Positions 16,234 through 25,206 of a stretch of DNA of 64,000 bases are shown here, piece by piece. The position numbers and the translations under genes are program-made. Each line of letters begins with the position of its first letter. Position 1 is the stretch's first letter. The notes under the pieces were generated by a model. It was given only the letters and a program-made list of their open reading frames with translations, made no database searches and had not been told where the DNA came from. The stretch is from Candidatus Saccharimonadota bacterium (GTDB taxonomy: Bacteria > Patescibacteriota > Saccharimonadia > Saccharimonadales > Saccharimonadaceae): assembly GCA_017652765.1 (NCBI GenBank), contig JAGCAJ010000011.1, positions 59,027 to 123,026 of the forward strand. The letters are read 5' to 3'.

Positions 16234-18702
16234 ATGCGCGTAAGTCTAAACGAAATCAAAAAATTAGTGCCCGAGGCGGGCAAAGTTGACACCGACGAAC
16301 TCGTCAGATTAATTGGCTCTCGCCTCGTAGAAGTCGAAGAAAAAATCGACCTTGCCCCAAAATACCAGGGAATCAAAATCGTCAAAGTTGTAGAATGTGA
16401 AGCTATCCCAGAAACCCATCTCCATGTTTGCAAAATCGACGCCGGAGAAAAAGACCTAGTCCAAGTCGTCTGTGGCGCTCCAAACGTACATAGTGGTATG
16501 CTAGCCGTCTGGATTGCTCCGGGTTGTATCGTGCCAGAGACTTATGGTGGCGAGAATTTTAAGCTTTCCGTTCGTCCGCTTCGTGGTTTCGAAAGTCACG
16601 GTATGTTGTCTGCACTGGACGAGCTCGACCTTGGCGAAGACCACGCCGGCATCATAGAAATCGATCCTGCTTTTGCTAAACCTGGCGATAGTTTTGCTGA
16701 GAAATTCGATTTGAACGACATTATTTTGGACATAGAAAACAAATCATTAACCCACCGCCCAGATACTTTTGGCTTGATTGGCTTTGCGCGTGAAGTTGCT
16801 GGGATTTTGGGTGTAGAATTTGTTGAGCCAACACTTGATTTTGGTGGCCTAAAAATCTCTCAGACCCTTACCGCCGATGAATTCTCAAAACACGTTTCCG
16901 ATTCCGAGCGTATCAAAATCGAAATCGTAGACGAGAAACTTTGCCCACGATATTCCGCCTCCGTGTTTTCTGTTTCTTCTGCCGGCTTAGACACCGCATT
17001 AGATTCTGCTAATTATCTGACCGAGGGTACAATTTTCTTAGCCAAAGCTGGTATGCGTACTATTAACAAAATTGTTGACGCTACTAATATTACTATGCTC
17101 ATGACCGGCCAGCCTCTCCACGCCTTTGACTACGACAAATTCAAAGCCGTTGGCGGTGGTGGCGAGCCAAAAATTACCGTTCGTTCCGCTAAGTCTGGCG
17201 AGACTCTAAAATTATTAGACGATAGCGAAATTGAATTAAACGATACTGACATTGTAATTTGTTCTGGCGACACTCCAGTCGCACTTGCCGGCGCTATGGG
17301 TGGCGAATCTACAGAAATTGATGAGGATACCAAGAAAATCATTCTAGAATCCGCCACTTTCTCGCTTTATAATCTACGCAAAACCCAAATGGCTCATGGC
17401 ATTTTCTCCGAAGCTATCACTAGATTCACTAAGGGCCAGCCAGTCGCCGGCGTCATTCCAGCTCTTGCCCGTTGTGCCTCTATGCTCCTATCCTCCCCGT
17501 CCGACATCGTCGACTTTGAGCTCTCTGGCAAAGACGCCGAACAAGTCATCATTACCATTTCCGCCGACGAAATCAATTCTCTCCTCGGCACCGATTACTC
17601 ACAGGACTTAATCGAAAAAACTCTAAAGAATGTAGGTATTAATTATATTGATAATAAATATACCATTCCCGCTTGGCGCACCGATATTCATATCAAAGAA
17701 GACCTTATCGAAGAGGTCGGTCGCCTACTTGGTTACGATAATATCGCGCTTAACTTCCCAACCCGCCCATTCATCGGCGCCAAAAAGAACCCACTCATCT
17801 CGCTTAAATCTACTTTGCGCGATTTATTGTCTGGTCGTTTTGCTTCGCACGAGCTTCTAACTTATTCATTCGTTAGCCGTCGTCTCCAAGAAACCGTCGG
17901 CGAGAATCCGGATAATTCTTACGAAATCGTTAACAGTATTTCTCCGGAGCTCCAGCGCTTCCGCCAGAGCATTATTCCGTCGCTCCTCGAAAAAGTTCGC
18001 GACAACCTCAAAGCCGGCTACAAAGATTTCTCCGTCTATGAGTTTAACCAAATTTCCAAAAAATCTCTCGGTCGCGATGATGACGGTGTCCCGCTTCTCA
18101 AAAATCATCTTGCTTTCGTCACTACTGGCGACTACTATTCCGCCAAGGCTGTTTTGCTAAATCTTCTTTCCGACCTCGGTATTAGAGACGTAGAAATTAA
18201 AAAATATGAAGACGAGTACGCCTATCTTGAGCCACTACACTCTGCATCCGTTGTCGTTAAGTCCGCCGACAACAAGTCCGAACTTACGATTTCCCTCGGC
18301 GAGGTCAAATCCCCGGTGTGTAAGCGCCTCAAAATTTCCGGCACGGTTTCTGCTTTTGAGCTTGACCTAGACCAGCTCTTAGCAGTCGAGCCGTCCACCG
18401 TCGTTTCCGCCTCAGAAATCAGCCGTTTCCCATCCGTCGAGCGCGACTTGACTTTGAAGGTTTCTGCGGACTTGCCATATGCGGACCTAATCGATCCAAT
18501 TTTAAGCATTTTTAAAGCTAGAAATCTTATCATTAAACTAGACCCTACATCTATCTATCAATCCGACCAAAAGACCAAAAATATTTCTTTCCATCTACGT
18601 TTTGCAAGCAGTGAAAAGACTTTGGATAACGCCGAGATATCTGATATAATGGAGGAAATTTCAAAGAGCGTGGGAGGCCGTCTTAAGGCTGAAATTGTAT
18701 AA
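16234..18702 (+). CDS. pheT: Phenylalanyl-tRNA synthetase beta subunit
   Basis: 822 residues, close to the usual ~800. Domains in order: N-terminal tRNA-binding EMAP-like domain (YQGIKIVKVVECEAIPETHLHVCKI, about 45-155), B3/4 editing domain (about 220-370), B5 domain, class II-like core (about 480-690) and a C-terminal anticodon-binding B8 domain (RFPSVERDLTLKV). Ribosome site AAGGAG overlaps the pheS stop, so the two subunits are made together. It ends just before an FKBP gene with its own AGGAGGT site. Confidence 0.95.
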   Translation: MRVSLNEIKKLVPEAGKVDTDELVRLIGSRLVEVEEKIDLAPKYQGIKIVKVVECEAIPETHLHVCKIDAGEKDLVQVVCGAPNVHSGMLAVWIAPGCIVPETYGGENFKLSVRPLRGFESHGMLSALDELDLGEDHAGIIEIDPAFAKPGDSFAEKFDLNDIILDIENKSLTHRPDTFGLIGFAREVAGILGVEFVEPTLDFGGLKISQTLTADEFSKHVSDSERIKIEIVDEKLCPRYSASVFSVSSAGLDTALDSANYLTEGTIFLAKAGMRTINKIVDATNITMLMTGQPLHAFDYDKFKAVGGGGEPKITVRSAKSGETLKLLDDSEIELNDTDIVICSGDTPVALAGAMGGESTEIDEDTKKIILESATFSLYNLRKTQMAHGIFSEAITRFTKGQPVAGVIPALARCASMLLSSPSDIVDFELSGKDAEQVIITISADEINSLLGTDYSQDLIEKTLKNVGINYIDNKYTIPAWRTDIHIKEDLIEEVGRLLGYDNIALNFPTRPFIGAKKNPLISLKSTLRDLLSGRFASHELLTYSFVSRRLQETVGENPDNSYEIVNSISPELQRFRQSIIPSLLEKVRDNLKAGYKDFSVYEFNQISKKSLGRDDDGVPLLKNHLAFVTTGDYYSAKAVLLNLLSDLGIRDVEIKKYEDEYAYLEPLHSASVVVKSADNKSELTISLGEVKSPVCKRLKISGTVSAFELDLDQLLAVEPSTVVSASEISRFPSVERDLTLKVSADLPYADLIDPILSIFKARNLIIKLDPTSIYQSDQKTKNISFHLRFASSEKTLDNAEISDIMEEISKSVGGRLKAEIV

Positions 18703-18726
18703 TATTTTCTAATTCCAGGAGGTAAC

Positions 18727-19428
18727 ATGGATCAAAAAGCACTAAAAACCACATGGCAACAACGCGTTATCATTATCGTAATTGCGCTTCTTTTGCTCGG
18801 CTCTACTATTGCGACTTATATTGGTATCATTTTATCCAACAGCAGTAATGGCAATAAAAGCACTTCTGCTCTAGAAGATGAATATACCGCCAAACTTGCC
18901 GAGATTAATTCCTATGGCACTACTTTGTCCGGACAGTACCTTGATACGTTCTCTGAATTTCGTTCCCGTGTAAAGGCCTATAATGCTGACTCCGCTAACG
19001 GTACCGGCGTCAAAACTACCGATCTTAAGGAGGGAACCGGCCGCGAACTTGCTACTGGCGACCTAGAGTATTACGCCTATTATATCGGCTGGTGCCCAGA
19101 CGAGTCAGTTTTTGATTCTTCATTTGATGATTTTTCTAACCCTACCCAGCTCAAGACTCCAATCTACGCCGGCCAAGGTTTAATTGAGGGCTGGAACACC
19201 GGTGTTGTTGGTATGAAAATCGGTGGCGTCCGCGAAATCCAAATCCCAGGCGAACTCGCCTATGGCTCTTCTCGCGAGATTTGTGGCACTACTAACTCCC
19301 CACTCAAATTCGTCGTTATGGCCATAGAAGACACCAAGCTAAATGAACTTAACAACGAGCTAGAAAACGTCTATGCTGAACTAATGAGTAAATACTACAA
19401 CTCTAGCTCCGTCCAAGTTGGCGAATAG
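18727..19428 (+). CDS. Membrane-anchored FKBP-type peptidyl-prolyl isomerase
   Basis: 233 residues. An N-terminal transmembrane helix (about 13-34) exposes the rest outside the membrane. The FKBP domain spans about 105-205: VFDSSF, then LIEGWNTGVVGMKIGGVREIQIPGELAYGS, the standard active-site strand. A later insertion has two cysteines (WCPDE and EICGTT) that could pair. Likely assists folding of exported proteins. Ribosome site AGGAGGT, 25 bases after pheT. Confidence 0.88.
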   Translation: MDQKALKTTWQQRVIIIVIALLLLGSTIATYIGIILSNSSNGNKSTSALEDEYTAKLAEINSYGTTLSGQYLDTFSEFRSRVKAYNADSANGTGVKTTDLKEGTGRELATGDLEYYAYYIGWCPDESVFDSSFDDFSNPTQLKTPIYAGQGLIEGWNTGVVGMKIGGVREIQIPGELAYGSSREICGTTNSPLKFVVMAIEDTKLNELNNELENVYAELMSKYYNSSSVQVGE

Positions 19429-19432
19429 TCTA

Positions 19433-19461
19433 TTGACTTTTTAGCCCATCTGTGCTATAAT
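19433..19461 (+). promoter_or_regulatory. Promoter with conserved spacer (family member 1)
   Basis: TTGACT (19433-19438), 17-base spacer TTTTAGCCCATCTGTGC, TATAAT (19456-19461). Gives a leader of ~70 bases with an ATGAGG/CCTCAT hairpin before the ribosome site AGGGGG. The spacer matches promoters at 34023, 59216 and partly 63633. Confidence 0.8.
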
Positions 19462-19535
19462 AGTAGATATGAGGTTGTAATAATCCTCATCTGTTACTAA
19501 ACAATTTTATTTCATATTTACAGGGGGTGTGTAAA

Positions 19536-19892
19536 ATGATGAACGTATTTTTAGAATCTGTTAAGATGATCAATTGGAAAATGTTGGCAATTGTTGTCGT
19601 GCTATATTGTCCGGTCGCTTTTGGCTTATCGTACAGTACTGCCGAGACCAACGATCCTAGAGCTGTCAAGATTTTCGATAGTCTTTTGGCTGGTTGCCTT
19701 GGTGTTTTAACGTTGTTTCAGCTCTACTGGGACCACGTTTATGAACAAATCACCAACGCACATTCCGCAAGTTTTGCTTTTATCATCGTCGCAGTTTGCA
19801 CTGGTTGCTATTTGTTGTTAGACTTTTTTGCTAGTATTGCGTGGAACTATCACGCTAGAAAAATCGACGAGCAGGCAGACAATAACGAGTAA
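19536..19892 (+). CDS. Small three-TM membrane protein, unknown
   Basis: About 118 residues with three hydrophobic segments (IVVVLYCPVAFGLSY; SLLAGCLGVLTLFQLYW; FAFIIVAVCTGCYLLLDFFA) and a short charged tail. ATG at 19536 is chosen because AGGGGG sits eight bases upstream; a GTG at 19527 overlaps that site and is less likely. It has its own full -35/-10 promoter and a 70-base leader, unlike most neighbours, which suggests regulated or strong expression. Followed by a terminator. No family recognised. Confidence 0.65.
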   Translation: MMNVFLESVKMINWKMLAIVVVLYCPVAFGLSYSTAETNDPRAVKIFDSLLAGCLGVLTLFQLYWDHVYEQITNAHSASFAFIIVAVCTGCYLLLDFFASIAWNYHARKIDEQADNNE

Positions 19893-19896
19893 CAGT

Positions 19897-19923
19897 AATC
19901 CCCGAGTCTTCTCGGGGATTTTT
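19897..19923 (+). terminator. Rho-independent terminator
   Basis: AATCCCCGAG-TCTT-CTCGGGGATT hairpin followed by T residues. Confidence 0.9.
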
Positions 19924-19949
19924 CATGCGTAAGATGTTATAATAGAATC

Positions 19950-21422
19950 ATGCAAAAGACTTTTTTCTTTTATGACCTAGAAACTTCTGGTCTCTCCCCG
20001 CGTGAAGACCGCATTATGCAATTCGCCGGCCAGCGTACTGATATGGATTTGAATCCAATTGGCGACCCGGTTAATCTCCTAGTAAAATTAAGCAACGATA
20101 CTTTGCCAAGTCCTGGCGCTATTATAGTAACCAAAATCACCCCGCAACAAACTTTAGCCGATGGTTTATCCGAAGCGGAATTTTGTGACTATATAGACAA
20201 CGAAATTTTTACCAAAAACACTTGCGCTATTGGCTATAATTCTGTTCGTTTTGATGACGAATTCATGCGCCACACTTTTTGGCGCAATTTTCACGACCCC
20301 TATGCTTGGAGCTGGAAAGACGGTCGTAGCCGTTGGGATATGCTAGACGTAGTACGCCTCACGCGCGCCCTTCGCCCGGATAATATTTTCTGGCCCGTCC
20401 AAGAAGTTGAGCACGAAGACAAAGAAACTGGCGAGAAGAAAAAGGTCATAGCCGAAACCAACCGCCTAGAACTAATCACCAAGCTAAACGGGATTGAACA
20501 TAAACACGCCCATGACGCCTTGTCGGACGTCGAGGCTCTAATCGACGTTACTCGCCTAGTCAAACAAAACCAACCAAAACTATATAATTATTTATTTACC
20601 ATGCGTGACAAACGCCAGGTAGCTAAATTAGTGAACCTAGAAAACAAGCAACCGTTTGTTTATGCTACTGGTCGCTATTCCGGTTTATACCACAAAACTT
20701 CCGTTGCCTTCCCAATCGCCCCCGGCCGAAACGGCAACATTATTGTCTTTGACCTCCGCTGTAATTTAGATGATTTATTAAAAGACGCCAAAGAGGACAC
20801 CAGTTTTTACCCAATCGTAAAGGAACTAAGCCTTAACAAATGCCCAGCTGTTTCTCCAATTGGTGTTTTGGATAGTGAAACTATAGAATCTTTTGCAGAT
20901 GGCAGGGAACCACTAGTACAAACCGGCTGGGAGCGCCTAGAATTAACGCGCGACCAAGTCGAAAAAAATCTCGAATGTTTACTAAGTCATCCCGACTTTG
21001 CCGAGCGTATGCGTGAGCATTTTGAGAGTCGCCCAGAATTCCCAGAAGCTTTTGACCAGGAGTCTAATTTATACGGCGGATTCCTTTCTCGCCAAGACGA
21101 AAACTTATGTAATGCCATTAGAAACGCCGACGAGCATCGCCTGTCCGATTTCCACCCAAACTTTGCGGACGAACGCCTCCCATCACTACTTCTACACTAC
21201 AAGGCCAAGAATTTTCCAAACGCACTTTCTGCCGACGAAATCCCGCAGTGGGAAAAATATCGCACGGCCCGCCTTAACCGTCAGCTCCCAAGCTTTATGA
21301 AACAAATGGAAGAATTCCAAAAGCTCCTCGCAGGTGGCGTTAACACCACCCCTCACGGCCAGATCATCGACCCATTTATTCTAGAAGAACTCTCCCTCTG
21401 GTACCAGAATTTGCAAGGCTAG
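19950..21422 (+). CDS. sbcB: Exodeoxyribonuclease I
   Basis: 490 residues. Single-strand DNA 3'-5' exonuclease of the DEDD class used in recombination and mismatch repair. ExoI motif FYDLETSGLSPREDRIMQFA at residues 7-26, then GYNSVRFDDEFMRHTFWRN with the second acidic site, and HDALSDVEALIDV as the exo III histidine/aspartate motif. The SH3-like and C-terminal domains follow in the usual order. TGTTATAAT ends six bases before the ATG and no ribosome site is present, so the mRNA is probably leaderless. uvrA follows with its own promoter. Confidence 0.93.
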   Translation: MQKTFFFYDLETSGLSPREDRIMQFAGQRTDMDLNPIGDPVNLLVKLSNDTLPSPGAIIVTKITPQQTLADGLSEAEFCDYIDNEIFTKNTCAIGYNSVRFDDEFMRHTFWRNFHDPYAWSWKDGRSRWDMLDVVRLTRALRPDNIFWPVQEVEHEDKETGEKKKVIAETNRLELITKLNGIEHKHAHDALSDVEALIDVTRLVKQNQPKLYNYLFTMRDKRQVAKLVNLENKQPFVYATGRYSGLYHKTSVAFPIAPGRNGNIIVFDLRCNLDDLLKDAKEDTSFYPIVKELSLNKCPAVSPIGVLDSETIESFADGREPLVQTGWERLELTRDQVEKNLECLLSHPDFAERMREHFESRPEFPEAFDQESNLYGGFLSRQDENLCNAIRNADEHRLSDFHPNFADERLPSLLLHYKAKNFPNALSADEIPQWEKYRTARLNRQLPSFMKQMEEFQKLLAGGVNTTPHGQIIDPFILEELSLWYQNLQG

Positions 21423-21466
21423 GGGTCTAGATTTTTTCGCCAAAATCAGGTATAATATACGCGTTT

Positions 21467-24367
21467 ATGGAAAATGCAATCAAAATTCGCGGAGCGCGTC
21501 AACACAACCTAAAAAACATTGATGTTGATATCCCGCGTGACAAATTAGTTGTGCTAACTGGGCTTTCCGGTTCTGGTAAATCCAGTCTTGCTTTTGATAC
21601 GATTTATGCCGAAGGTCAGCGTCGCTACGTTGAATCATTATCCTCTTATGCTCGTATGTTCCTCGGCGTAATGGACAAGCCGGATGTTGATACTATTACC
21701 GGTCTTTCTCCCGCTATTTCTATCGACCAAAAATCGACCTCGCGCAACCCTCGTTCTACCGTTGCTACTGTTACAGAAGTCTTTGACTATCTTCGTCTTC
21801 TCTTTGCACGCGTCGGCGTGCCACATTGTCCGATTTGCCATAGCGAAGTCAGCAGGCGTACTAATGAAGACATCGTAAACGAAGTTATGAAACTTCCACT
21901 CGGCTCTAAATTAATGCTTCTGGCCCCGATTGTACAGCAGAAAAAAGGCGAATTCCAACACATTCCAGAACAATATCAGGCCAAAGGTTTTTCTCGCGTT
22001 CGTGTGGATGGCGTAGTTTATGCTTTAGACGAATTTCCAGAGCTAGAAAAGCAGGAGCGCCATGATATAGAAATCGTCGTCGATCGTTTTATTTTGAGCC
22101 CAGATTTAGAGTCTAGAATTTCCGGCTCTATTGAACAGGCGTTGGAGCTCGGCCAGGGAATTATTAAACTCCTAAAAATCACCGACAATTCTACCGCCGT
22201 TGATAACAAATCTATTACGGACGAGAACTCCAACATTTATACTTTTTCCCAGCGTTACGCTTGTCCAAACCATCCCGACGAATTAATCCCAGAACTAGAG
22301 CCACGCCTCTTTTCTTTCAACGCTCCGCAGGGTGCTTGTCCTACTTGTACTGGTCTTGGTACGCGCATGGAAATTGACCCAGAGCTAGTTTTTAACGAAA
22401 ATCTCACTATCGCCGAAGGTGGTATCCGCCCATTTAATCGCGTCAACCAAGATTCTTGGTGGCTCAAACGTCTCGATGCTGTGGGCAAAGCTAACGGTTT
22501 TTCTATTCATGTTCCGATTTGCGAATTGTCCGCCGAAGCTAGACAAAAAATCCTATACGGCACCGGCTCACAGAAATATAAAGTCAAAATCGCTGGTACC
22601 GGTAAGTTTTCCGAAGGCGCCGTTTATGAATCTACTTACGAGGGCGTAATTCCAACTTTGGAGCGTCGCCACCGCGAAACGGATTCCGATTTTATTAGAA
22701 AAGACATTGAGCGTTTTATGCGCGTGCGCGAGTGTCAGACTTGTCATGGCGCTAGGCTAAAGCCCGTCGTCCTAGCTGTTACGGTTCATGATTTGAATAT
22801 TGTTGACATGTGCAATATGGACGTCGACACCACTCTAGAGGTCTTAAACAAAGACCTAGAGTTTACCGAAGCCGAGCATCAAATCGCCGATCCAATTTTG
22901 AAAGAAATTAGAGAGCGTGTTAAATTTATGCAGGATGTCGGTCTAGGCTACTTGGAGCTTGGGCGGGCCGCCAATACACTTTCTGGTGGCGAGGCCCAGC
23001 GTATTCGCCTAGCTACCCAAATCGGCTCCGGTCTCCAGGGTGTCCTATATGTTCTAGACGAGCCATCTATCGGCCTTCATCAACGCGATAATGACAAGCT
23101 CATCGCCACATTAAAACATCTTCGCGACCTTAGAAACACCGTCCTCGTAGTCGAGCACGATGAAGATACCATGTTAAGTTCTGATTATATTGTTGACATT
23201 GGTCCTGGTGCCGGTATTAACGGTGGCCGGGTCGTAGCTTGTGGGACTCCAAAGGAAATTATGGAGAATCCTAATTCTCTAACCGGTCAATATCTTTCCG
23301 GCCAGAAAAAAATCGACGTCCCAAAGCGTCGTCGCAAGGTCAAAACCGCAATGCTAGACGGTAAAAAACAGTCGCAATATCTAACTGTGCTTGGTGCACG
23401 CGAAAACAATTTGAAAAACATTGACGTTAAATTCCCACTTGGTGTGATGACGGTTGTTTCTGGCGTTTCCGGTTCTGGCAAATCTACGCTCGTAAATGAT
23501 ATTTTGGCTAATGAGCTTCTCGCTCGTCTCCACCGCGCCCAGACCGTGTCCGGCGCCCATGATAATATCGAAGGTATTGAGAATCTTGATAAATGTATCG
23601 TCATCGACCAGAGTCCAATCGGTCGCACTCCGCGCTCCAATCCTGCTACTTATACTGGTGTCTTTAATCAAATTCGTGAACTATTTGCCAAACAGCCAGA
23701 AGCCGAGGTTCGTGGCTACAAGGCCGGCCGTTTCTCGTTTAATATTCGCGGTGGTCGCTGTGAAACCTGCCAGGGTGACGGCGTCAACAAAATCGAAATG
23801 CATTTCCTCCCAGACGTTTATGTTACTTGTCCGGCCTGTCATGGTAAACGTTACAATCGCGAAGCTCTAGAAATCAAATACAAAGGCAAAAGCATTTCGG
23901 ACGTTCTAGACATGACTATCGACGAAGCCGTAGAATTCTTTGCTAATATCCCATCTATCGCGCCAAAGCTTAAAACCATCCAAGAAGTCGGTCTCGGCTA
24001 TATTCGTCTTGGCCAGCCTGCTACTACTTTTTCTGGTGGCGAAGCCCAGCGTATTAAACTTGCTACCGAATTATCGCGCAGAAGCACCGGCAAAACTCTC
24101 TACATTCTAGATGAGCCAACCACCGGTCTCCATACTGCCGACGTTAAGAAATTGCTCAGCATCTTGAACAAATTAGTCGACGGCGGTAATTCCATGATTA
24201 TTATTGAACATAACCTCCACGTCATTAAATCTGCCGACTGGATTATTGACATGGGCCCAGAGGGTGGTCAACATGGTGGTACCGTAATCGCCGAGGGTAC
24301 CCCAGAAGATTTAGCCAAGTCCGCCAGTACTCCGACCGGTAAATACCTAAAGCAAATACTGAAGTAA
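21467..24367 (+). CDS. uvrA: Excinuclease ABC subunit A
   Basis: 966 residues, usual ~940. DNA-damage-scanning ATPase of nucleotide excision repair. Two ABC modules: Walker [14 protein letters not shown] near residue 31 and [13 protein letters not shown] near 665, two signature motifs [12 protein letters not shown] and [12 protein letters not shown], and [16 protein letters not shown] Walker B. The second zinc module is complete (CETCQGDG...[10 protein letters not shown]). In the first module the usual second CxxC reads CPNHPDEL, so one cysteine is replaced by histidine. TATAAT ends ten bases before the ATG. Confidence 0.96.
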   Translation: MENAIKIRGARQHNLKNIDVDIPRDKLVVLTGLSGSGKSSLAFDTIYAEGQRRYVESLSSYARMFLGVMDKPDVDTITGLSPAISIDQKSTSRNPRSTVATVTEVFDYLRLLFARVGVPHCPICHSEVSRRTNEDIVNEVMKLPLGSKLMLLAPIVQQKKGEFQHIPEQYQAKGFSRVRVDGVVYALDEFPELEKQERHDIEIVVDRFILSPDLESRISGSIEQALELGQGIIKLLKITDNSTAVDNKSITDENSNIYTFSQRYACPNHPDELIPELEPRLFSFNAPQGACPTCTGLGTRMEIDPELVFNENLTIAEGGIRPFNRVNQDSWWLKRLDAVGKANGFSIHVPICELSAEARQKILYGTGSQKYKVKIAGTGKFSEGAVYESTYEGVIPTLERRHRETDSDFIRKDIERFMRVRECQTCHGARLKPVVLAVTVHDLNIVDMCNMDVDTTLEVLNKDLEFTEAEHQIADPILKEIRERVKFMQDVGLGYLELGRAANTLSGGEAQRIRLATQIGSGLQGVLYVLDEPSIGLHQRDNDKLIATLKHLRDLRNTVLVVEHDEDTMLSSDYIVDIGPGAGINGGRVVACGTPKEIMENPNSLTGQYLSGQKKIDVPKRRRKVKTAMLDGKKQSQYLTVLGARENNLKNIDVKFPLGVMTVVSGVSGSGKSTLVNDILANELLARLHRAQTVSGAHDNIEGIENLDKCIVIDQSPIGRTPRSNPATYTGVFNQIRELFAKQPEAEVRGYKAGRFSFNIRGGRCETCQGDGVNKIEMHFLPDVYVTCPACHGKRYNREALEIKYKGKSISDVLDMTIDEAVEFFANIPSIAPKLKTIQEVGLGYIRLGQPATTFSGGEAQRIKLATELSRRSTGKTLYILDEPTTGLHTADVKKLLSILNKLVDGGNSMIIIEHNLHVIKSADWIIDMGPEGGQHGGTVIAEGTPEDLAKSASTPTGKYLKQILK

Positions 24368-24380
24368 CCTGGTCCACCCC

Positions 24381-24409
24381 TTGCAATTTTCGCCAAAATG
24401 CGGTAAAAT
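24381..24409 (+). promoter_or_regulatory. rplY promoter
   Basis: TTGCAA (24381-24386), 17-base spacer, TAAAAT (24404-24409), with a ~25-base leader carrying AAGGA. The stretch TTTTCGCCAAAAT inside it also occurs just before the uvrA -10 box (from 21435). Confidence 0.65.
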
Positions 24410-24441
24410 ATACAGAAGTTAGGAAATAATAAGGAAATAAT

Positions 24442-25143
24442 ATGTCTGACAACAAATTGTCTCTAGAAAAACGCACTGTGACTGGCAAAAAATTAGCCGG
24501 TCTTCGCGCTGATGGCTTCATTCCGTCCGTTGTCTACGGAGACGGTAGCGAGCCAATTTTAGCTCAATCTGCTTACAACGAAACCGAAAAAGCTCTTCGT
24601 GGCGCAGGTTACCACTCCACTATTGATATGGATATCGCTGGCAAAAAATCCATGGCTATCGTTAAAAACGTTGGTATCGACCCGGTCTCCCGCAAGATTC
24701 TAAACGTCGAGTTCCAGACCGTTTCCGCCAACAAAGCCGTCGAAGCTACTACTCCTATCGTTATCGTTAACTTTGAAGAGTCCGAAGCTTCTAAGCTTAC
24801 CCACTTTGCCCTTACCCAGAGTATCGAGGAGATCGACGTTAAGGCCAAGCCTGCCGATCTTCCAAAAGAGCTTACTATCGACGCTACCAACATGAAAGAG
24901 CTCGACGACAAACTCACTATCGCCGACCTCATTCTCCCAGCTGGCGTAGAACTCGCCGACAAAGAGCTCGACCCAGAACAGGTTGTTGCTAGCCTTTATG
25001 ATCCAGCCGCCGAAGCTGCTGCTCGTGAAGCTGAAGCTGCTGCTGCCGAAGAAGCTGTGGACGCTGCTGACGTTCCTTCCGACAATGGCTCCAAGCCAGA
25101 AGAATCCGAAGGCGAAGAAAACGGCGACAAAAAATCAGAATAA
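24442..25143 (+). CDS. rplY: Ribosomal protein L25 (CTC/TL5 type)
   Basis: 233 residues. The N-terminal ~90 residues are the 5S rRNA-binding L25 domain (LEKRTVTGKKLAGLRADGFIPSVVYG). The next ~100 form the CTC/TL5 C-terminal beta domain, and the last ~45 are an acidic, Ala/Glu-rich tail (EAAAREAEAAAAEEA...) typical of long-form L25. It has its own promoter, a weak AAGGA ribosome site, and a terminator directly after. Confidence 0.93.
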   Translation: MSDNKLSLEKRTVTGKKLAGLRADGFIPSVVYGDGSEPILAQSAYNETEKALRGAGYHSTIDMDIAGKKSMAIVKNVGIDPVSRKILNVEFQTVSANKAVEATTPIVIVNFEESEASKLTHFALTQSIEEIDVKAKPADLPKELTIDATNMKELDDKLTIADLILPAGVELADKELDPEQVVASLYDPAAEAAAREAEAAAAEEAVDAADVPSDNGSKPEESEGEENGDKKSE

Positions 25144-25153
25144 TCAACTTATT

Positions 25154-25181
25154 CAAAAAACTCCCGCAAGGGAGTTTTTTG
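25154..25181. terminator. Bidirectional terminator
   Basis: CAAAAAACTCCC-GCAA-GGGAGTTTTTTG, between convergent rplY and the aldolase fusion gene. Confidence 0.9.
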
Positions 25182-25206
25182 ATTTCTGTCCGTTGTGTCG
25201 CCCGCG